DNA from: Stutzerimonas stutzeri
GTDB lineage: Bacteria; Pseudomonadota; Gammaproteobacteria; Pseudomonadales; Pseudomonadaceae
Assembly: GCF_013522825.1 (NCBI RefSeq)
Contig: NZ_JAAMQZ010000005.1
Span: 1-64,000 of the forward strand
Length of the DNA: 64,000 nt
Direction of reading: 5' to 3'
Each line of letters opens with the position of its first letter. The stretch's first letter is position 1. The notes under the pieces are model-generated. The model saw nothing but the letters and a program-made list of their open reading frames with translations, had not been told where the DNA came from and did no database searches. The translations under genes and the position numbers were made by a program. This document shows, in pieces, positions 1 to 7,801 of the stretch.

Positions 1-74
1 TCGATCTGGTCGACCACAGCCAATTTAAAAGTCAGTGAGTAATCACGCTGGGTTCGCTTAACACCTTGATCCAT
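1..74 (-). CDS. IS3-family transposase OrfA, N-terminal fragment
   Basis: Twenty-four codons are visible before the window edge. They begin [14 protein letters not shown] and continue into a sequence like the helix-turn-helix start of IS3-group OrfA proteins ([18 protein letters not shown]). A GGAG lies about 8 bases before the ATG. OrfA normally binds the IS ends and is joined to OrfB by programmed frameshifting, but nothing of that is visible here. Recognition rests on remembered similarity of the first 20 residues. Confidence 0.6.
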   Translation of the reverse strand, partial: MDQGVKRTQRDYSLTFKLAVVDQI

Positions 75-117
75 CGAGGTCTCCAGGTTCTCGGGGGAAA
101 GGTGTAAACCTTATTCA
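1..117 (-). mobile_element. IS3-family insertion sequence, left end (partial)
   Basis: The window opens inside an insertion sequence. On the minus strand a transposase OrfA start lies at 74, preceded by an untranslated segment whose outer edge reads TGAATAAGGTTTACACC from 117. The 5'-TG terminus and the short leader before OrfA suit the IS3 family. The outer boundary at 117 is inferred from the TG end; the other end and any target duplication lie outside the window. Confidence 0.6.
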
Positions 118-136
118 GGACGGGACACGCCAAACG

Positions 137-168
137 AAAAAGCCCCGGATTTTCATCCGGGGCTTTTT
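137..168 (-). terminator. Rho-independent terminator after tRNA-Arg
   Basis: A stem AAAAAGCCCCGGAT with its complement ATCCGGGGCTTTTT around a short loop lies directly 3' of the tRNA on the minus strand. The long GC stem and T-run are typical. The IS end is 20 bases further on. Confidence 0.85.
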
Positions 169-178
169 GCTATGAAGA

Positions 179-255
179 TGGCGCACCAGGCGGGATTCGA
201 ACCCACGACCCCTGCCTTCGGAGGGCAGTACTCTATCCAGCTGAGCTACTGGTGC
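179..255 (-). tRNA. tRNA-Arg, anticodon CCG
   Basis: On the minus strand the 77-base sequence folds as a cloverleaf: acceptor GCACCAG/CTGGTGC, D-arm with AGCTCAGCTGGATAGAG, anticodon stem CTGCC/GGCAG with loop CTCCGAA (anticodon CCG, reading CGG), T-loop GTTCGAATC, discriminator G and an encoded CCA at 181-179. It is followed by a terminator and looks like a single-gene unit. Confidence 0.95.
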
Positions 256-268
256 GTTGCGGGGGGCA

Positions 269-297
269 ATCATACGCATGTCCGTCGGGGGCGTCCA
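269..297 (-). promoter_or_regulatory. Candidate sigma-70 promoter of tRNA-Arg
   Basis: On the minus strand a -35-like TGGACG (297-292) and a -10 TATGAT (274-269) are separated by 17 bases and lie 14 bases before the mature tRNA 5' end. The -10 is good and the -35 matches 4 of 6 positions. Confidence 0.5.
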
Positions 298-457
298 TGC
301 TGGCGAGGAGGTTCGAGAGTGCTTCCGAAGTGGCTGCGGTGATGGACTGCTGTGCCTGTAAAGGCTCTGGCATGGGCTGCCAGGAGCGGGTCCGGCTGTT
401 AACCTTGATCGTTACGATGGCCTTTGGCCGAAGTCGGGACGTTATCGGGGGTAGGGA

Positions 458-1153
458 ATGTCGAGCCATATCAAGCTCTGGGACGCGCCGCTGCGCATCT
501 TTCACTGGACCTTTGCCGTTGCGGTGGTTGCGGCCATCGCCACTGGTTGGCTGGGTGGTGGCCTGATGGTCTGGCACGGGCGGTTGGGGCTGCTGGTGCT
601 GGGGTTGCTGGTGTTTCGCCTGTTGTGGGGATTCGTCGGTTCCACCTACGCGCGCTGGTTGCGCATTCTGGGCGCGGCGTTTGGCGTCAGAACGTATCTG
701 CAAGGCAACTGGCGGGAAGCGGGCCATAATCCGCTGGGAGCGTTGTCGGTGCTCGCCATGCTGGGTTTGGTGGGGTTTCAGGTGGTGAGTGGCTTAATGT
801 CGACTGACGATATCGCCTTCAAGGGGCCGCTGTATGCGCTGGTCTCCAGTGATACCGGCAACTGGCTGACGGGGCTGCATCGGCAGGCGAAGTGGCTGCT
901 GGTGGGCTTTATCGGCCTGCATCTGGTGGCGATTGCCTGGTACACACTGGTCCGGCGCAAGCCGCTGGTTGGCGCGATGATCAAGGGGCGCGCAAGGCGT
1001 GAGTACCCGGCCCAACAGGACGCGCAGGGTGGTTCGTTGGTAATGGCGGTGCTGGTCGTGGCGCTGGCGCTGGGTGCGGTATGGGCGGTGCAGTCGGTTG
1101 CCGGCTGGGTGGCGCCGCCGCCCGCGGCTGCGGCACCCACGCTGGACTGGTAG
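458..1153 (+). CDS. Cytochrome b561-family membrane protein
   Basis: A 231-residue integral membrane cytochrome of the di-heme b561 / Ni-Fe hydrogenase b-subunit type, expected to pass electrons between the quinone pool and a periplasmic partner. Visible features are the N-terminal WDAPLRIFHWTF (a heme-ligand histidine in helix 1), four to five hydrophobic helices, GLHRQAKWLLVGFIGLHL with further histidines, and a last helix before a proline/alanine tail. The ATG at 458 follows GGGGGTAGGGA. The gene converges on a cytochrome c' gene 43 bases away, which may be its electron partner. That pairing is inferred from position only. Confidence 0.85.
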   Translation: MSSHIKLWDAPLRIFHWTFAVAVVAAIATGWLGGGLMVWHGRLGLLVLGLLVFRLLWGFVGSTYARWLRILGAAFGVRTYLQGNWREAGHNPLGALSVLAMLGLVGFQVVSGLMSTDDIAFKGPLYALVSSDTGNWLTGLHRQAKWLLVGFIGLHLVAIAWYTLVRRKPLVGAMIKGRARREYPAQQDAQGGSLVMAVLVVALALGAVWAVQSVAGWVAPPPAAAAPTLDW

Positions 1154-1195
1154 CCGAAGCCGGGCGGCGCGGGCCGACCGGCATTCGCGTTCGGC

Positions 1196-1663
1196 TTATC
1201 GCTCGGCGCGGAAGTTGTCGTGGCAGGATTTGCACGAACCGCCGACGTCACCGAAGGCCTTCTTGATTGCGGCCTGATCGCCGTCGGCGGCGACGCTGGC
1301 GAGCTGGTTGGCTGCAGCCGTGAATTCGCGACCGATCTGGCCGGCCTTCTCCAGGTTCTGGAAGAATTCGGGCTTCAGGCGGGTCTTGTTGCCCAGTTGA
1401 TCGGTGGTGGTTTCCGGGCTGTACAGCGCGCCCATGCCGGAGTTGGCGATGGCGCCGATGACATTGGCGGCGGCGGCGACCTTGGCCTGGTCGAAAGGCT
1501 CCTTGCCGTCGATGACCTGTGCCTTGATCTTGCCCATGTTCCAGGCCATGAACTGGTAGCCGGCCTTGCGGGCTTCGACCATTTCCTCGGGCTTCATTTG
1601 CGCGTGCGCGGCAGTGCTTGCCAGCAAGGCTGCCGCCATGGCGCCCATCAACAGTGCTTTCAC
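1196..1663 (-). CDS. Cytochrome c' (class II c-type cytochrome)
   Basis: A 155-residue exported protein with a Sec signal peptide (MKALLMGAMAAALLASTAAHA, cleavage after AHA) and a four-helix cytochrome c' body. The heme-attachment motif CKSCHD is near the C-terminus, as is typical of class II cytochromes. Members bind NO/CO or carry electrons in the periplasm. The signal peptide starts at the annotated ATG, so the start is firm. It converges with the cytochrome b561 gene, and the two form a plausible b/c' redox pair. Confidence 0.93.
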   Translation of the reverse strand: MKALLMGAMAAALLASTAAHAQMKPEEMVEARKAGYQFMAWNMGKIKAQVIDGKEPFDQAKVAAAANVIGAIANSGMGALYSPETTTDQLGNKTRLKPEFFQNLEKAGQIGREFTAAANQLASVAADGDQAAIKKAFGDVGGSCKSCHDNFRAER

Positions 1664-1980
1664 GGTAGTTCCTCAACAATCCATTAAACAGGGACGGCAG
1701 CCTCTAAGCCGCCGCGCGAAACTATACCCTGCCCCGTACGCCTCGGTGGTGATGCGTAACAAGGCTTAACAGAATGCCTGTCAGGGCGATCTATGCTTCA
1801 ACACTGTCTGGCGACATGAGCTTGCCCGGCTGCCGATGGCGACCATAGGATGATCGCTTGTCATCTGCAGGCGGTTGAACCGGGCCGTGTCCGAGGGTTC
1901 GGATAGTCGTCGTGCAAGCACATTTCCATTGGCGCGCGTCGCCTGTTTCGGGCACAGCAGCAAGTCTTCAGGAGAGCACC
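1664..1980. other. Divergent intergenic region, cytochrome c' / gabD
   Basis: These 317 bases separate two divergently transcribed genes and must contain both promoters and the gabD leader (GGAG at 1971-1974). I see no convincing consensus promoter, no RNA gene and no coding signal. Short frames across it have no usable start or family resemblance. Confidence 0.5.
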
Positions 1981-3429
1981 ATGCAATTGAAAGATCCTTC
2001 CCTGTTCCGCCAGCAGGCCTATATCGATGGTGCCTGGCTCGATGCCGACGAGGGGCTGACGCTCAAGGTGAACAATCCGGCCAGCGGCGACATTCTGGGC
2101 ACCGTGCCGAAGATGGGTGCTGCCGAAACCCGCCGCGCCATCGAGGCCGCCGAGCGTGCGCTGCCGGCCTGGCTCGAGCTGACCGCCAAGGAGCGTTCGC
2201 AGACGTTGCGCCGCTGGTTCGAGCTGATCCTCGAAAATCAGGAAGACCTGGCCCGGCTGATGACCCTGGAGCAGGGCAAGCCGCTGACCGAATCCCGTGG
2301 CGAGATCGCCTATGCGGCATCCTTCATCGAATGGTTCGCCGAGGAAGCCAAGCGCATTTACGGCGACACCATTCCGGGGCATCAGAAGGACAAGCGCATC
2401 ATCGTCATCAAGCAGCCGATCGGCGTTACGGCGGCGATCACGCCGTGGAACTTTCCTTCGGCGATGATCACCCGCAAGGCCGGCCCGGCGCTGGCGGCGG
2501 GCTGCACCATGGTGGTCAAGCCGGCTTCGCAGACACCTTTCTCCGCCCTGGCGCTGGCCGAGCTGGCCGGGCGCGCGGGCATTCCCAAGGGCGTGTTCAG
2601 CGTGGTGACCGGCTCGGCGGGCGAGATCGGCAACGAGCTGACCGCCAACCCCATCGTGCGCAAGATCACCTTCACCGGTTCCACCGAAGTCGGCGCCAAG
2701 TTGATGGCGCAATGCGCGCCGGGCATCAAGAAGGTCTCGCTGGAGCTGGGCGGCAACGCGCCCTTCCTGGTGTTCGACGATGCCGACCTGGACGAGGCGG
2801 TGAAGGGCGCCATGCAGTCCAAGTACCGCAACGCCGGGCAGACCTGTGTGTGCGTCAACCGTATCTACGTGCAGGACGGCGTGTACGACGCCTTCGCGCA
2901 GAAATTCCAGGCGGCGGTGGAGAACCTGAAGATCGGCAACGGCCTGGACGATGGCGTTGATGTCGGCCCGCTGATCGACGATCGTGCCGCGGCCAAGGTC
3001 AAGGAGCATATCGAGGACGCCGTGGCCAACGGCGCCCAGGTGGTCACCGGCGGCAAGGCGCACAGCCTGGGCGGCAGCTATTTCGAACCGACCCTGATGA
3101 TCAACGTGCCGCACACGGCCAAGGTGGCCAAGGAAGAAACCTTCGGTCCGCTGGCGCCGCTGTTCCGCTTCAAGGACGAGGCCGAAGCCATCGCCCTGGC
3201 CAACGATACCGAGTTCGGCCTGGCGGCGTACTTCTATGCGCGTGACCTGGGCCGCGTGTTTCGCGTGGCCGAGGCGCTGGAGTCAGGCATGGTCGGGGTC
3301 AATACCGGGATGATTTCCACCGAGGTTGCGCCGTTTGGCGGGGTGAAATCTTCTGGTCTCGGGCGCGAGGGATCCCGTTACGGCATCGAGGATTATCTGG
3401 AAATCAAATACCTCTGCCTGGGTTTGTAG
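1981..3429 (+). CDS. gabD: NADP-dependent succinate-semialdehyde dehydrogenase
   Basis: A 482-residue aldehyde dehydrogenase that oxidises succinate semialdehyde to succinate, the last step of GABA and putrescine catabolism. Visible are TPWNFPSAMITRK (154-166), KPASQTPFS with the cofactor lysine (180), FTGST (231-235), the general base Glu255 in ELGGN and the nucleophile Cys289 in NAGQTCVC. Positions and length match GabD. The ATG at 1981 follows AGGAGAG; an upstream in-frame extension has no ribosome site. gabT does not follow as in the classic gabDT operon. A hairpin with a short T-run lies 18 bases after the stop, so it is probably transcribed alone. Confidence 0.95.
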   Translation: MQLKDPSLFRQQAYIDGAWLDADEGLTLKVNNPASGDILGTVPKMGAAETRRAIEAAERALPAWLELTAKERSQTLRRWFELILENQEDLARLMTLEQGKPLTESRGEIAYAASFIEWFAEEAKRIYGDTIPGHQKDKRIIVIKQPIGVTAAITPWNFPSAMITRKAGPALAAGCTMVVKPASQTPFSALALAELAGRAGIPKGVFSVVTGSAGEIGNELTANPIVRKITFTGSTEVGAKLMAQCAPGIKKVSLELGGNAPFLVFDDADLDEAVKGAMQSKYRNAGQTCVCVNRIYVQDGVYDAFAQKFQAAVENLKIGNGLDDGVDVGPLIDDRAAAKVKEHIEDAVANGAQVVTGGKAHSLGGSYFEPTLMINVPHTAKVAKEETFGPLAPLFRFKDEAEAIALANDTEFGLAAYFYARDLGRVFRVAEALESGMVGVNTGMISTEVAPFGGVKSSGLGREGSRYGIEDYLEIKYLCLGL

Positions 3430-3446
3430 CAGGTAGTGCGTGAGGG

Positions 3447-3474
3447 GCCAGCCCTGCTCGGGTCTGGCTCTTTT
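3447..3474 (+). terminator. Probable terminator of gabD
   Basis: GCCAGCCC and GGGTCTGGC form a stem with one bulged T around TGCTC, followed by TCTTTT. It lies between gabD and the HDOD gene. Confidence 0.6.
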
Positions 3475-3526
3475 GCCCTGTGCAGCCCAGAATAAGGCCC
3501 TACGTTGCGCTTTTATCTGGAACGCT

Positions 3527-4723
3527 GTGCCCACTCCGGCCCCCTCATTTGTCTTGATCGCCTTCAGCGAGCCCTGGCGTACCGATCAGCTCGGCCAGCT
3601 GGTCGCTAGCCTGCGTCCGGGATTGCGCATCGTCCAGGTTCACGATGGTTATGCTGCCCTGGCCGCGTGCAAGCGCGAACTGCCCCGGTTGCTGATTGCC
3701 GATGGCGAGCTGGTTGGCCTGGATGGCCGTGCCTTGCTGCGCGAGCTGCGCCGCCGGGTTCCGACGCAGCGGCTGGCGTGCATTCTGATCAGCGAGCGCA
3801 TGGACAGGGCCAGCGTCCGCGCGGCATTACCGCTCGGGCTTGCGGCGTACCTCGGCAAGCCTTGTGATCTCGACGACCTGCGCCAGCGGCTGGACAAGCT
3901 GTTGCCGCAGTCGGCAGGAGGCCGTTCTGCGCACGCGTCTCCGACCGATACGCTGGCCACCTTTCTTGAGCGCATGCGCAAGAGCAATCCTGGGGCGCCC
4001 TTGCTGGAGTCGGTGCAGGTGGCGATCAGCGAATGCCTGAATGCCGCCGACAGGAATCTGGGTATGTTGGAGGAGCAGTTTTCCCGCGACCCGCAAATCA
4101 CCGCGCGGCTGATCAGCGTGGCCAACAGCGCTGGTCAGCATCAGGGTACTACCAGCCAGACGCTGGCCCAGGCGCTGCCGCGGCTGGGTGTCAGGCGCAC
4201 GCTCGATCTGGTGCTGGAAATGACTGTGCAGCGTAACGCGCAACTGGCCGACCCGCGTCTGGCGCAACTGGCCCTCGGCATCAGCGAGCAAGCCCTGCGT
4301 GCGGCCAGGCTCGCCGGCTGGCTGGCGCGCCGGCTCAAGCTGGATATCAATCTCTGCTACACCGCCGGCCTGTTGCACAACCTCGGCGAGTTGGCGCTGC
4401 TGCGCAGCCTGCAGAACTGGCTCGACAGTGGCGGTGAGCTACGGGATGAGGAACTGCCGACGCTGCTACAGGAGCGTGCGGCAGGTTTCGGTTCCTCGCT
4501 GCGCATCCAGTGGCGCCTGCCGCTTGGGTTGCGCCAGGCGATTGCCGCCTACTACGGTCTGGGCTCCGAGGTGTTCACCCGCGAAGCGCTGGTGCTGAAC
4601 CTGACCGGTCTGCTGCTCGCCCTGCCGACTGATGCCCCCCTTGCCAGTCTGGCCGATGCGCGTTCCGTGCGCCTGCTGCGCCTCGATCCGCAGCTCCTGA
4701 GTAGTGCGCCGCTGAAGTCATGA
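3527..4723 (+). CDS. HDOD-domain protein with a degenerate receiver domain
   Basis: A 398-residue signalling protein. Residues about 5-125 resemble a CheY-type receiver: the strand-3 aspartate (LIADGEL), ILISE and LGKP are present, but the acidic pair that binds Mg is replaced by IAFSEPW, so phosphorylation is doubtful. Residues about 145-380 are an HDOD domain, which lacks HD-phosphohydrolase activity, with AGLLHNLGELALL in the central helix. I chose GTG at 3527 because the receiver fold begins just after it; the frame is open back to 3440, so the start is uncertain. It is convergent with the hydrolase gene. The target process is unknown. Confidence 0.75.
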   Translation: MPTPAPSFVLIAFSEPWRTDQLGQLVASLRPGLRIVQVHDGYAALAACKRELPRLLIADGELVGLDGRALLRELRRRVPTQRLACILISERMDRASVRAALPLGLAAYLGKPCDLDDLRQRLDKLLPQSAGGRSAHASPTDTLATFLERMRKSNPGAPLLESVQVAISECLNAADRNLGMLEEQFSRDPQITARLISVANSAGQHQGTTSQTLAQALPRLGVRRTLDLVLEMTVQRNAQLADPRLAQLALGISEQALRAARLAGWLARRLKLDINLCYTAGLLHNLGELALLRSLQNWLDSGGELRDEELPTLLQERAAGFGSSLRIQWRLPLGLRQAIAAYYGLGSEVFTREALVLNLTGLLLALPTDAPLASLADARSVRLLRLDPQLLSSAPLKS

Positions 4724-4730
4724 GCCGTAG

Positions 4731-4748
4731 GGCGGAAATCTTTCCGCC
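4731..4748. terminator. Bidirectional hairpin between convergent genes
   Basis: GGCGGAAA and TTTCCGCC form a perfect 8-bp stem around TC, 8 bases after the HDOD stop and 17 before the hydrolase stop. The GTAGGG preceding it is shared with other REP-like palindromes in this window. It could terminate in both directions. Confidence 0.55.
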
Positions 4749-4764
4749 AGCGCGATCCGCGTGC

Positions 4765-5652
4765 TTATCGAGTGAATCCACCCTCAGGCGCCAGCCGCAG
4801 CTCTGGCAGCAGATGGGGTTCCCACAGGCGGGTCTGCAAGTGCTTGCGGAAGAAGCCGAAGTGGCCGATGCGCTCCACGCCGATTTCATTCGGGGCGATG
4901 CGGTGCATGGTTTTCGGCGCCGAGCTATAGAAACCATGCAGCGACTCGGTATTGCGCGCCGACATCATTTCGTCGTCGCTGAAGGAGAGCGATACCAGCG
5001 GCGTTTTCACCGCGTCGAAGGCGCGCTGTATGGGCTCGCCTTCGACGCCGATCAGGTAGTCCGGGTGCAGGCACCAGCGCCGCCACTGGCGGATCACCCC
5101 GGCTGGCAGGTCGCCCACCGCGCCGAGGCGCTCGCCGGGGAAGTAGCCGGCCACGGCGGTGAGCAGTGGCGCCATGCCGTGCCAGAGCAGCCAGGCCTGT
5201 TTGCGGATCTGCGGGCTGTTCTCGCGCCAGTAGCCGCTGCCGGCGGCGATGGTGATGATGCGTGTCAGGCGCTCATGTCCTCTGACCATCGGCAGCACCT
5301 GCGCGCCCAGGCTGTGGCCGATCCAGTACAGCGGCGCACCTTGCGCCGCGCTGGCGAGCTGGCCAAGCATGGTGCTGCCGTCGTATCTGGCCCAGTCGAG
5401 AATATCGACCTTCAGCTTGCGCAGAGAGCTGCGGCGCGACTGACCGATGCCTGCATAGTCGAAGGTCACCGCCAGATAACCCTCGGTGGCCAGCCAGGTG
5501 GCGAAATCGCTGTAGAAACGTTGCTTGACGCCGATTGCCGGCGCGATCAATACGGCGCCGCGAGGTTGCTCCGCAGGTGTGTACCACTGGCTGGCCAGCT
5601 GCTGGCCGTTGCCGTTGTCGATCCAGCGCAGCTCGGGCTGTAGGGTTGCCAT
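4765..5652 (-). CDS. Alpha/beta-hydrolase (serine hydrolase)
   Basis: A 295-residue cytosolic alpha/beta-hydrolase. Visible are the oxyanion strand AVLIAPAIGV, the DYAGIGQS turn, the nucleophile elbow GHSLG with Ser114, a candidate acid at SFSDDEM and a histidine at RIGHFGFF near the C-terminus, so a complete Ser-Asp-His triad is possible. No signal peptide is seen. The ATG at 5652 has GGAG 9 bases upstream; a longer frame to 5706 lacks one. It is divergent from the TetR gene across a 98-bp region with a palindrome, so it is probably that repressor's target. The substrate is unknown. Confidence 0.8.
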   Translation of the reverse strand: MATLQPELRWIDNGNGQQLASQWYTPAEQPRGAVLIAPAIGVKQRFYSDFATWLATEGYLAVTFDYAGIGQSRRSSLRKLKVDILDWARYDGSTMLGQLASAAQGAPLYWIGHSLGAQVLPMVRGHERLTRIITIAAGSGYWRENSPQIRKQAWLLWHGMAPLLTAVAGYFPGERLGAVGDLPAGVIRQWRRWCLHPDYLIGVEGEPIQRAFDAVKTPLVSLSFSDDEMMSARNTESLHGFYSSAPKTMHRIAPNEIGVERIGHFGFFRKHLQTRLWEPHLLPELRLAPEGGFTR

Positions 5653-5717
5653 TTTCTTGTTCTCCGCACTTTCCCGGACAGGTTCGATGGGCGAGTATAC
5701 GATCACCAGAACAAATT

Positions 5718-5736
5718 TCTAGAAAAATATTCTAGA
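5718..5736. promoter_or_regulatory. 19-bp palindrome, likely TetR operator
   Basis: TCTAGAA and TTCTAGA are perfect 7-base inverted arms separated by AAATA. It is the only strong palindrome in the 98 bases between the divergent hydrolase and tetR genes and lies 15 bases before the tetR ATG, where bound repressor would block both transcripts. Confidence 0.65.
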
Positions 5737-5750
5737 TCATTGGAGGCTTG

Positions 5751-6329
5751 ATGGCCCGCTCGACACGCAAACAGGACATCCTCCAGGCCGCGCTTGCCTG
5801 CTTCACCGAGCAGGGCGTGGACGCCACCACCATCGAGATGATCCGCGACCGCTCGGGCGCCAGCATCGGCAGCCTCTATCACCACTTCGGCAACCGCGAG
5901 CGGATCATCGCCGCGCTCTATCTGGAAGGTATCGGCGAATACGCGGCGTTGCTGGAAGCCGGCTTGGTGGACACGCTGGGAGCCGAGGCCTGCGTGAAAC
6001 TGTTCGTCACCTGCTACGTCGACTGGGTAGTGGCCAACGCCGACTGGGCGCGCTTCATCCTGCACAACCGGGGGCGGGTGGAGGCGGGCGAGGGGGGCGA
6101 GCGTCTGCGCGAGTTCAATCAGGCGCACGGTAGCCGCATTGCGGCGATCCTGCGGCGGCATCGCGAAGTGGGTGCATTCAAGGCGATTCCCGGCGAGTGC
6201 TTCGTCTCGGTGGTGATCGGCCCGACGCAGGACATGGCGCGCAACTGGCTGGCCGGGCGTGGCAAGCAACCGCTGGTTGAATATCGCGACCTGCTGGCGC
6301 AGATTGCCTGGGACAGCGTGCGGGCCTGA
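5751..6329 (+). CDS. TetR/AcrR-family transcriptional regulator
   Basis: A 192-residue repressor. The N-terminal helix-turn-helix runs over residues 5-50 (ILQAALACFTEQG, then the recognition helix around SIGSLYHHFGNRERI). The C-terminal two thirds form a helical ligand domain of unknown specificity. The ATG at 5751 has GGAGG at 5742-5746. The palindrome at 5718-5736 lies between it and the divergent alpha/beta-hydrolase, the usual arrangement for a self-regulating TetR with a neighbouring target enzyme. Confidence 0.92.
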   Translation: MARSTRKQDILQAALACFTEQGVDATTIEMIRDRSGASIGSLYHHFGNRERIIAALYLEGIGEYAALLEAGLVDTLGAEACVKLFVTCYVDWVVANADWARFILHNRGRVEAGEGGERLREFNQAHGSRIAAILRRHREVGAFKAIPGECFVSVVIGPTQDMARNWLAGRGKQPLVEYRDLLAQIAWDSVRA

Positions 6330-6407
6330 GCCGCTGCGAACGGTCGGGACGGGGCGCATACTGGCGGTTGACTGCAGGTTGACGGTAGGTTGGCTGTCAA
6401 CTTTTGG

Positions 6408-6436
6408 TTGATGCGTTGGGGGGCTTCTGATATAAA
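6408..6436 (+). promoter_or_regulatory. Sigma-70 promoter of rpmB-rpmG
   Basis: TTGATG (6408-6413) and TATAAA (6431-6436) are separated by exactly 17 bases. The start point would fall near 6443, leaving a leader of about 145 bases before rpmB that contains a GGCGCTgagCGCC hairpin. Confidence 0.75.
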
Positions 6437-6586
6437 GCAGCGCTCTTTTCTAGGGGCACGCTTTGTTCGTGTGCGGCGTAGCCGGTAAGACCCCAATGAA
6501 ACGTGGCGCTGAGCGCCAAAAAAGAAAGTTGAATTCAAGCGGCCAACCCATGCCGGGTTGGGCATGTGGTTTTAGAGGGCTGAGGC

Positions 6587-6823
6587 ATGTCGAGAGTCTG
6601 TCAAGTTACCGGTAAGGGTCCGGTAACCGGGAACAACATTTCCCACGCGAACAACAAAACCCGTCGTCGTTTCCTGCCGAACCTGCAGCATCATCGCTTC
6701 TGGGTCGAGTCCGAGAACCGTTTCGTTCGTCTGCGCCTGACCGCCAAGGGCATGCGCGTGATCGACAAGCGTGGCATCGACGCCGTTCTGGCTGAACTCC
6801 GCGCTCGCGGCGAAAAGGTTTAA
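6587..6823 (+). CDS. rpmB: 50S ribosomal protein L28
   Basis: A 78-residue basic protein of the large ribosomal subunit. The N-terminus [12 protein letters not shown] and the core [12 protein letters not shown] are diagnostic of bacterial L28. The single cysteine (C5) does not form a zinc-binding pair, so this is the zinc-free form. rpmG follows after 11 bases and both are read from the promoter at 6408. Confidence 0.98.
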   Translation: MSRVCQVTGKGPVTGNNISHANNKTRRRFLPNLQHHRFWVESENRFVRLRLTAKGMRVIDKRGIDAVLAELRARGEKV

Positions 6824-6834
6824 GGAGAACTATC

Positions 6835-6990
6835 ATGCGTGACCTGATCCGTTTGGTGTCCAGCGCCGGTACCGGCCACTTCTACACCACCGACAAGAAC
6901 AAGCGCACCACGCCCGACAAGATCGAAATCAAGAAGTACGATCCTGTCGTGCGCAAGCATGTGATCTACAAGGAAGCCAAGATCAAGTAA
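6835..6990 (+). CDS. rpmG: 50S ribosomal protein L33
   Basis: A 51-residue ribosomal protein read from ATG 6835 with AAGGAGAA just upstream. The sequence starts [19 protein letters not shown] and ends in KEAKIK, typical of the zinc-free gammaproteobacterial L33 without CXXC pairs. Its last codons and stop (GATCAAGTAATTG) form the recognised 5' exon of a group II intron that begins 4 bases after the stop. The operon terminator is therefore displaced by almost 3 kb to 9971. Confidence 0.97.
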   Translation: MRDLIRLVSSAGTGHFYTTDKNKRTTPDKIEIKKYDPVVRKHVIYKEAKIK

Positions 6991-7223
6991 TTGGTGCGAC
7001 ACGCGTAGCGTGTCTCCGAACCGAGGTGTCATGTCATCTTGGGGGATTTCTGCAAGGAATCCAATGCTTAGAGCGTTGCTCTAAGAAACAAAACATACCC
7101 ACGTAGCCGAGTCTGAAAGCTATGGGTCGCAGCGGCGGCTGACTTAACCTAAGCTCATTTAGCATTCGGAAGAATGAGCGGTCATCGTAATTGATGATGG
7201 ATGCCTACTTGTAGGAGGTCGAA

Positions 7224-7352
7224 ATGGATCAGCAAACGTCCGGTTTGATCATTCTTGCCATGATTGTTGTCGTAATGGGCGGGACAGGGCTTTATGCCTT
7301 GTTGCCTGATATCAAGCGCAAGATGAAAAGACTCAGGCATAAGCACATCTAG
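7224..7352 (+). CDS. 42-residue small membrane-protein ORF inside the group II intron
   Basis: The frame reads MDQQTSGLIILAMIVVV then GGTGLYALLPD and ends in a lysine/arginine-rich tail (KRKMKRLRHKHI). A perfect AGGAGG (7213-7218) lies 5 bases before the ATG. Residues about 7-27 form one hydrophobic helix and the basic tail would stay in the cytoplasm. It sits in the long 5' part of the intron, before the EBS2/EBS1 region. No family is recognised. Translation is plausible from the ribosome site, but a structural-RNA explanation of the same bases cannot be excluded. Confidence 0.55.
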   Translation: MDQQTSGLIILAMIVVVMGGTGLYALLPDIKRKMKRLRHKHI

Positions 7353-7732
7353 TTCGGCTGTAGTACCTATACCCACGCGGGGCGAGCCCCCGCTGGGGCT
7401 CCTCTCGCCTAGAAAACGAGAGGCAATCACCTTGAGCAAGCTGGTCACCAGTCCTTGTTCACATCAACCGGAGACATGAGCGAAAGTTCTGTCTGTCATT
7501 GTCCAGCCATTGCCTGTATGGAACGGTAGCGGACTCGTTGTACGACCAACGACAGCCTAGGGAAACATGCGTCACTGGTAACGGTGGGGTGTGAAGCTTT
7601 CCCGACAATGTAGCCCCCGCGAGGGTGCGGTTCTGCCGTGAGGCAAGCCGTGGATGCTCGGAGCAGTACCGGGTTGAGGCGCTAGGCTGGCTGGCATGGG
7701 CAACGTAAGTGAACTGCTGATAAACGTCGTTA

Positions 7733-7801
7733 TGATCAAATTGCCAAAACTGCTGTTAGGCAATAACCAAAAGGTGCGTGGTCGGTTATCCCTGTCGATT
7801 A
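7733..7801 (+). other. Exon-binding sites EBS2 and EBS1 of the intron
   Basis: EBS2 TGATC (7733-7737) and EBS1 CGATTA (7796-7801) are complementary to GATCA and TAATTG at the rpmG 3' end, in the order and at the distance expected for domain I. They fix the insertion point after 6993. Confidence 0.7.

Noticed and set aside
6837..7030. 70-codon frame antisense to rpmG
   Set aside because: It covers rpmG on the other strand, and rpmG is certain from sequence and context.
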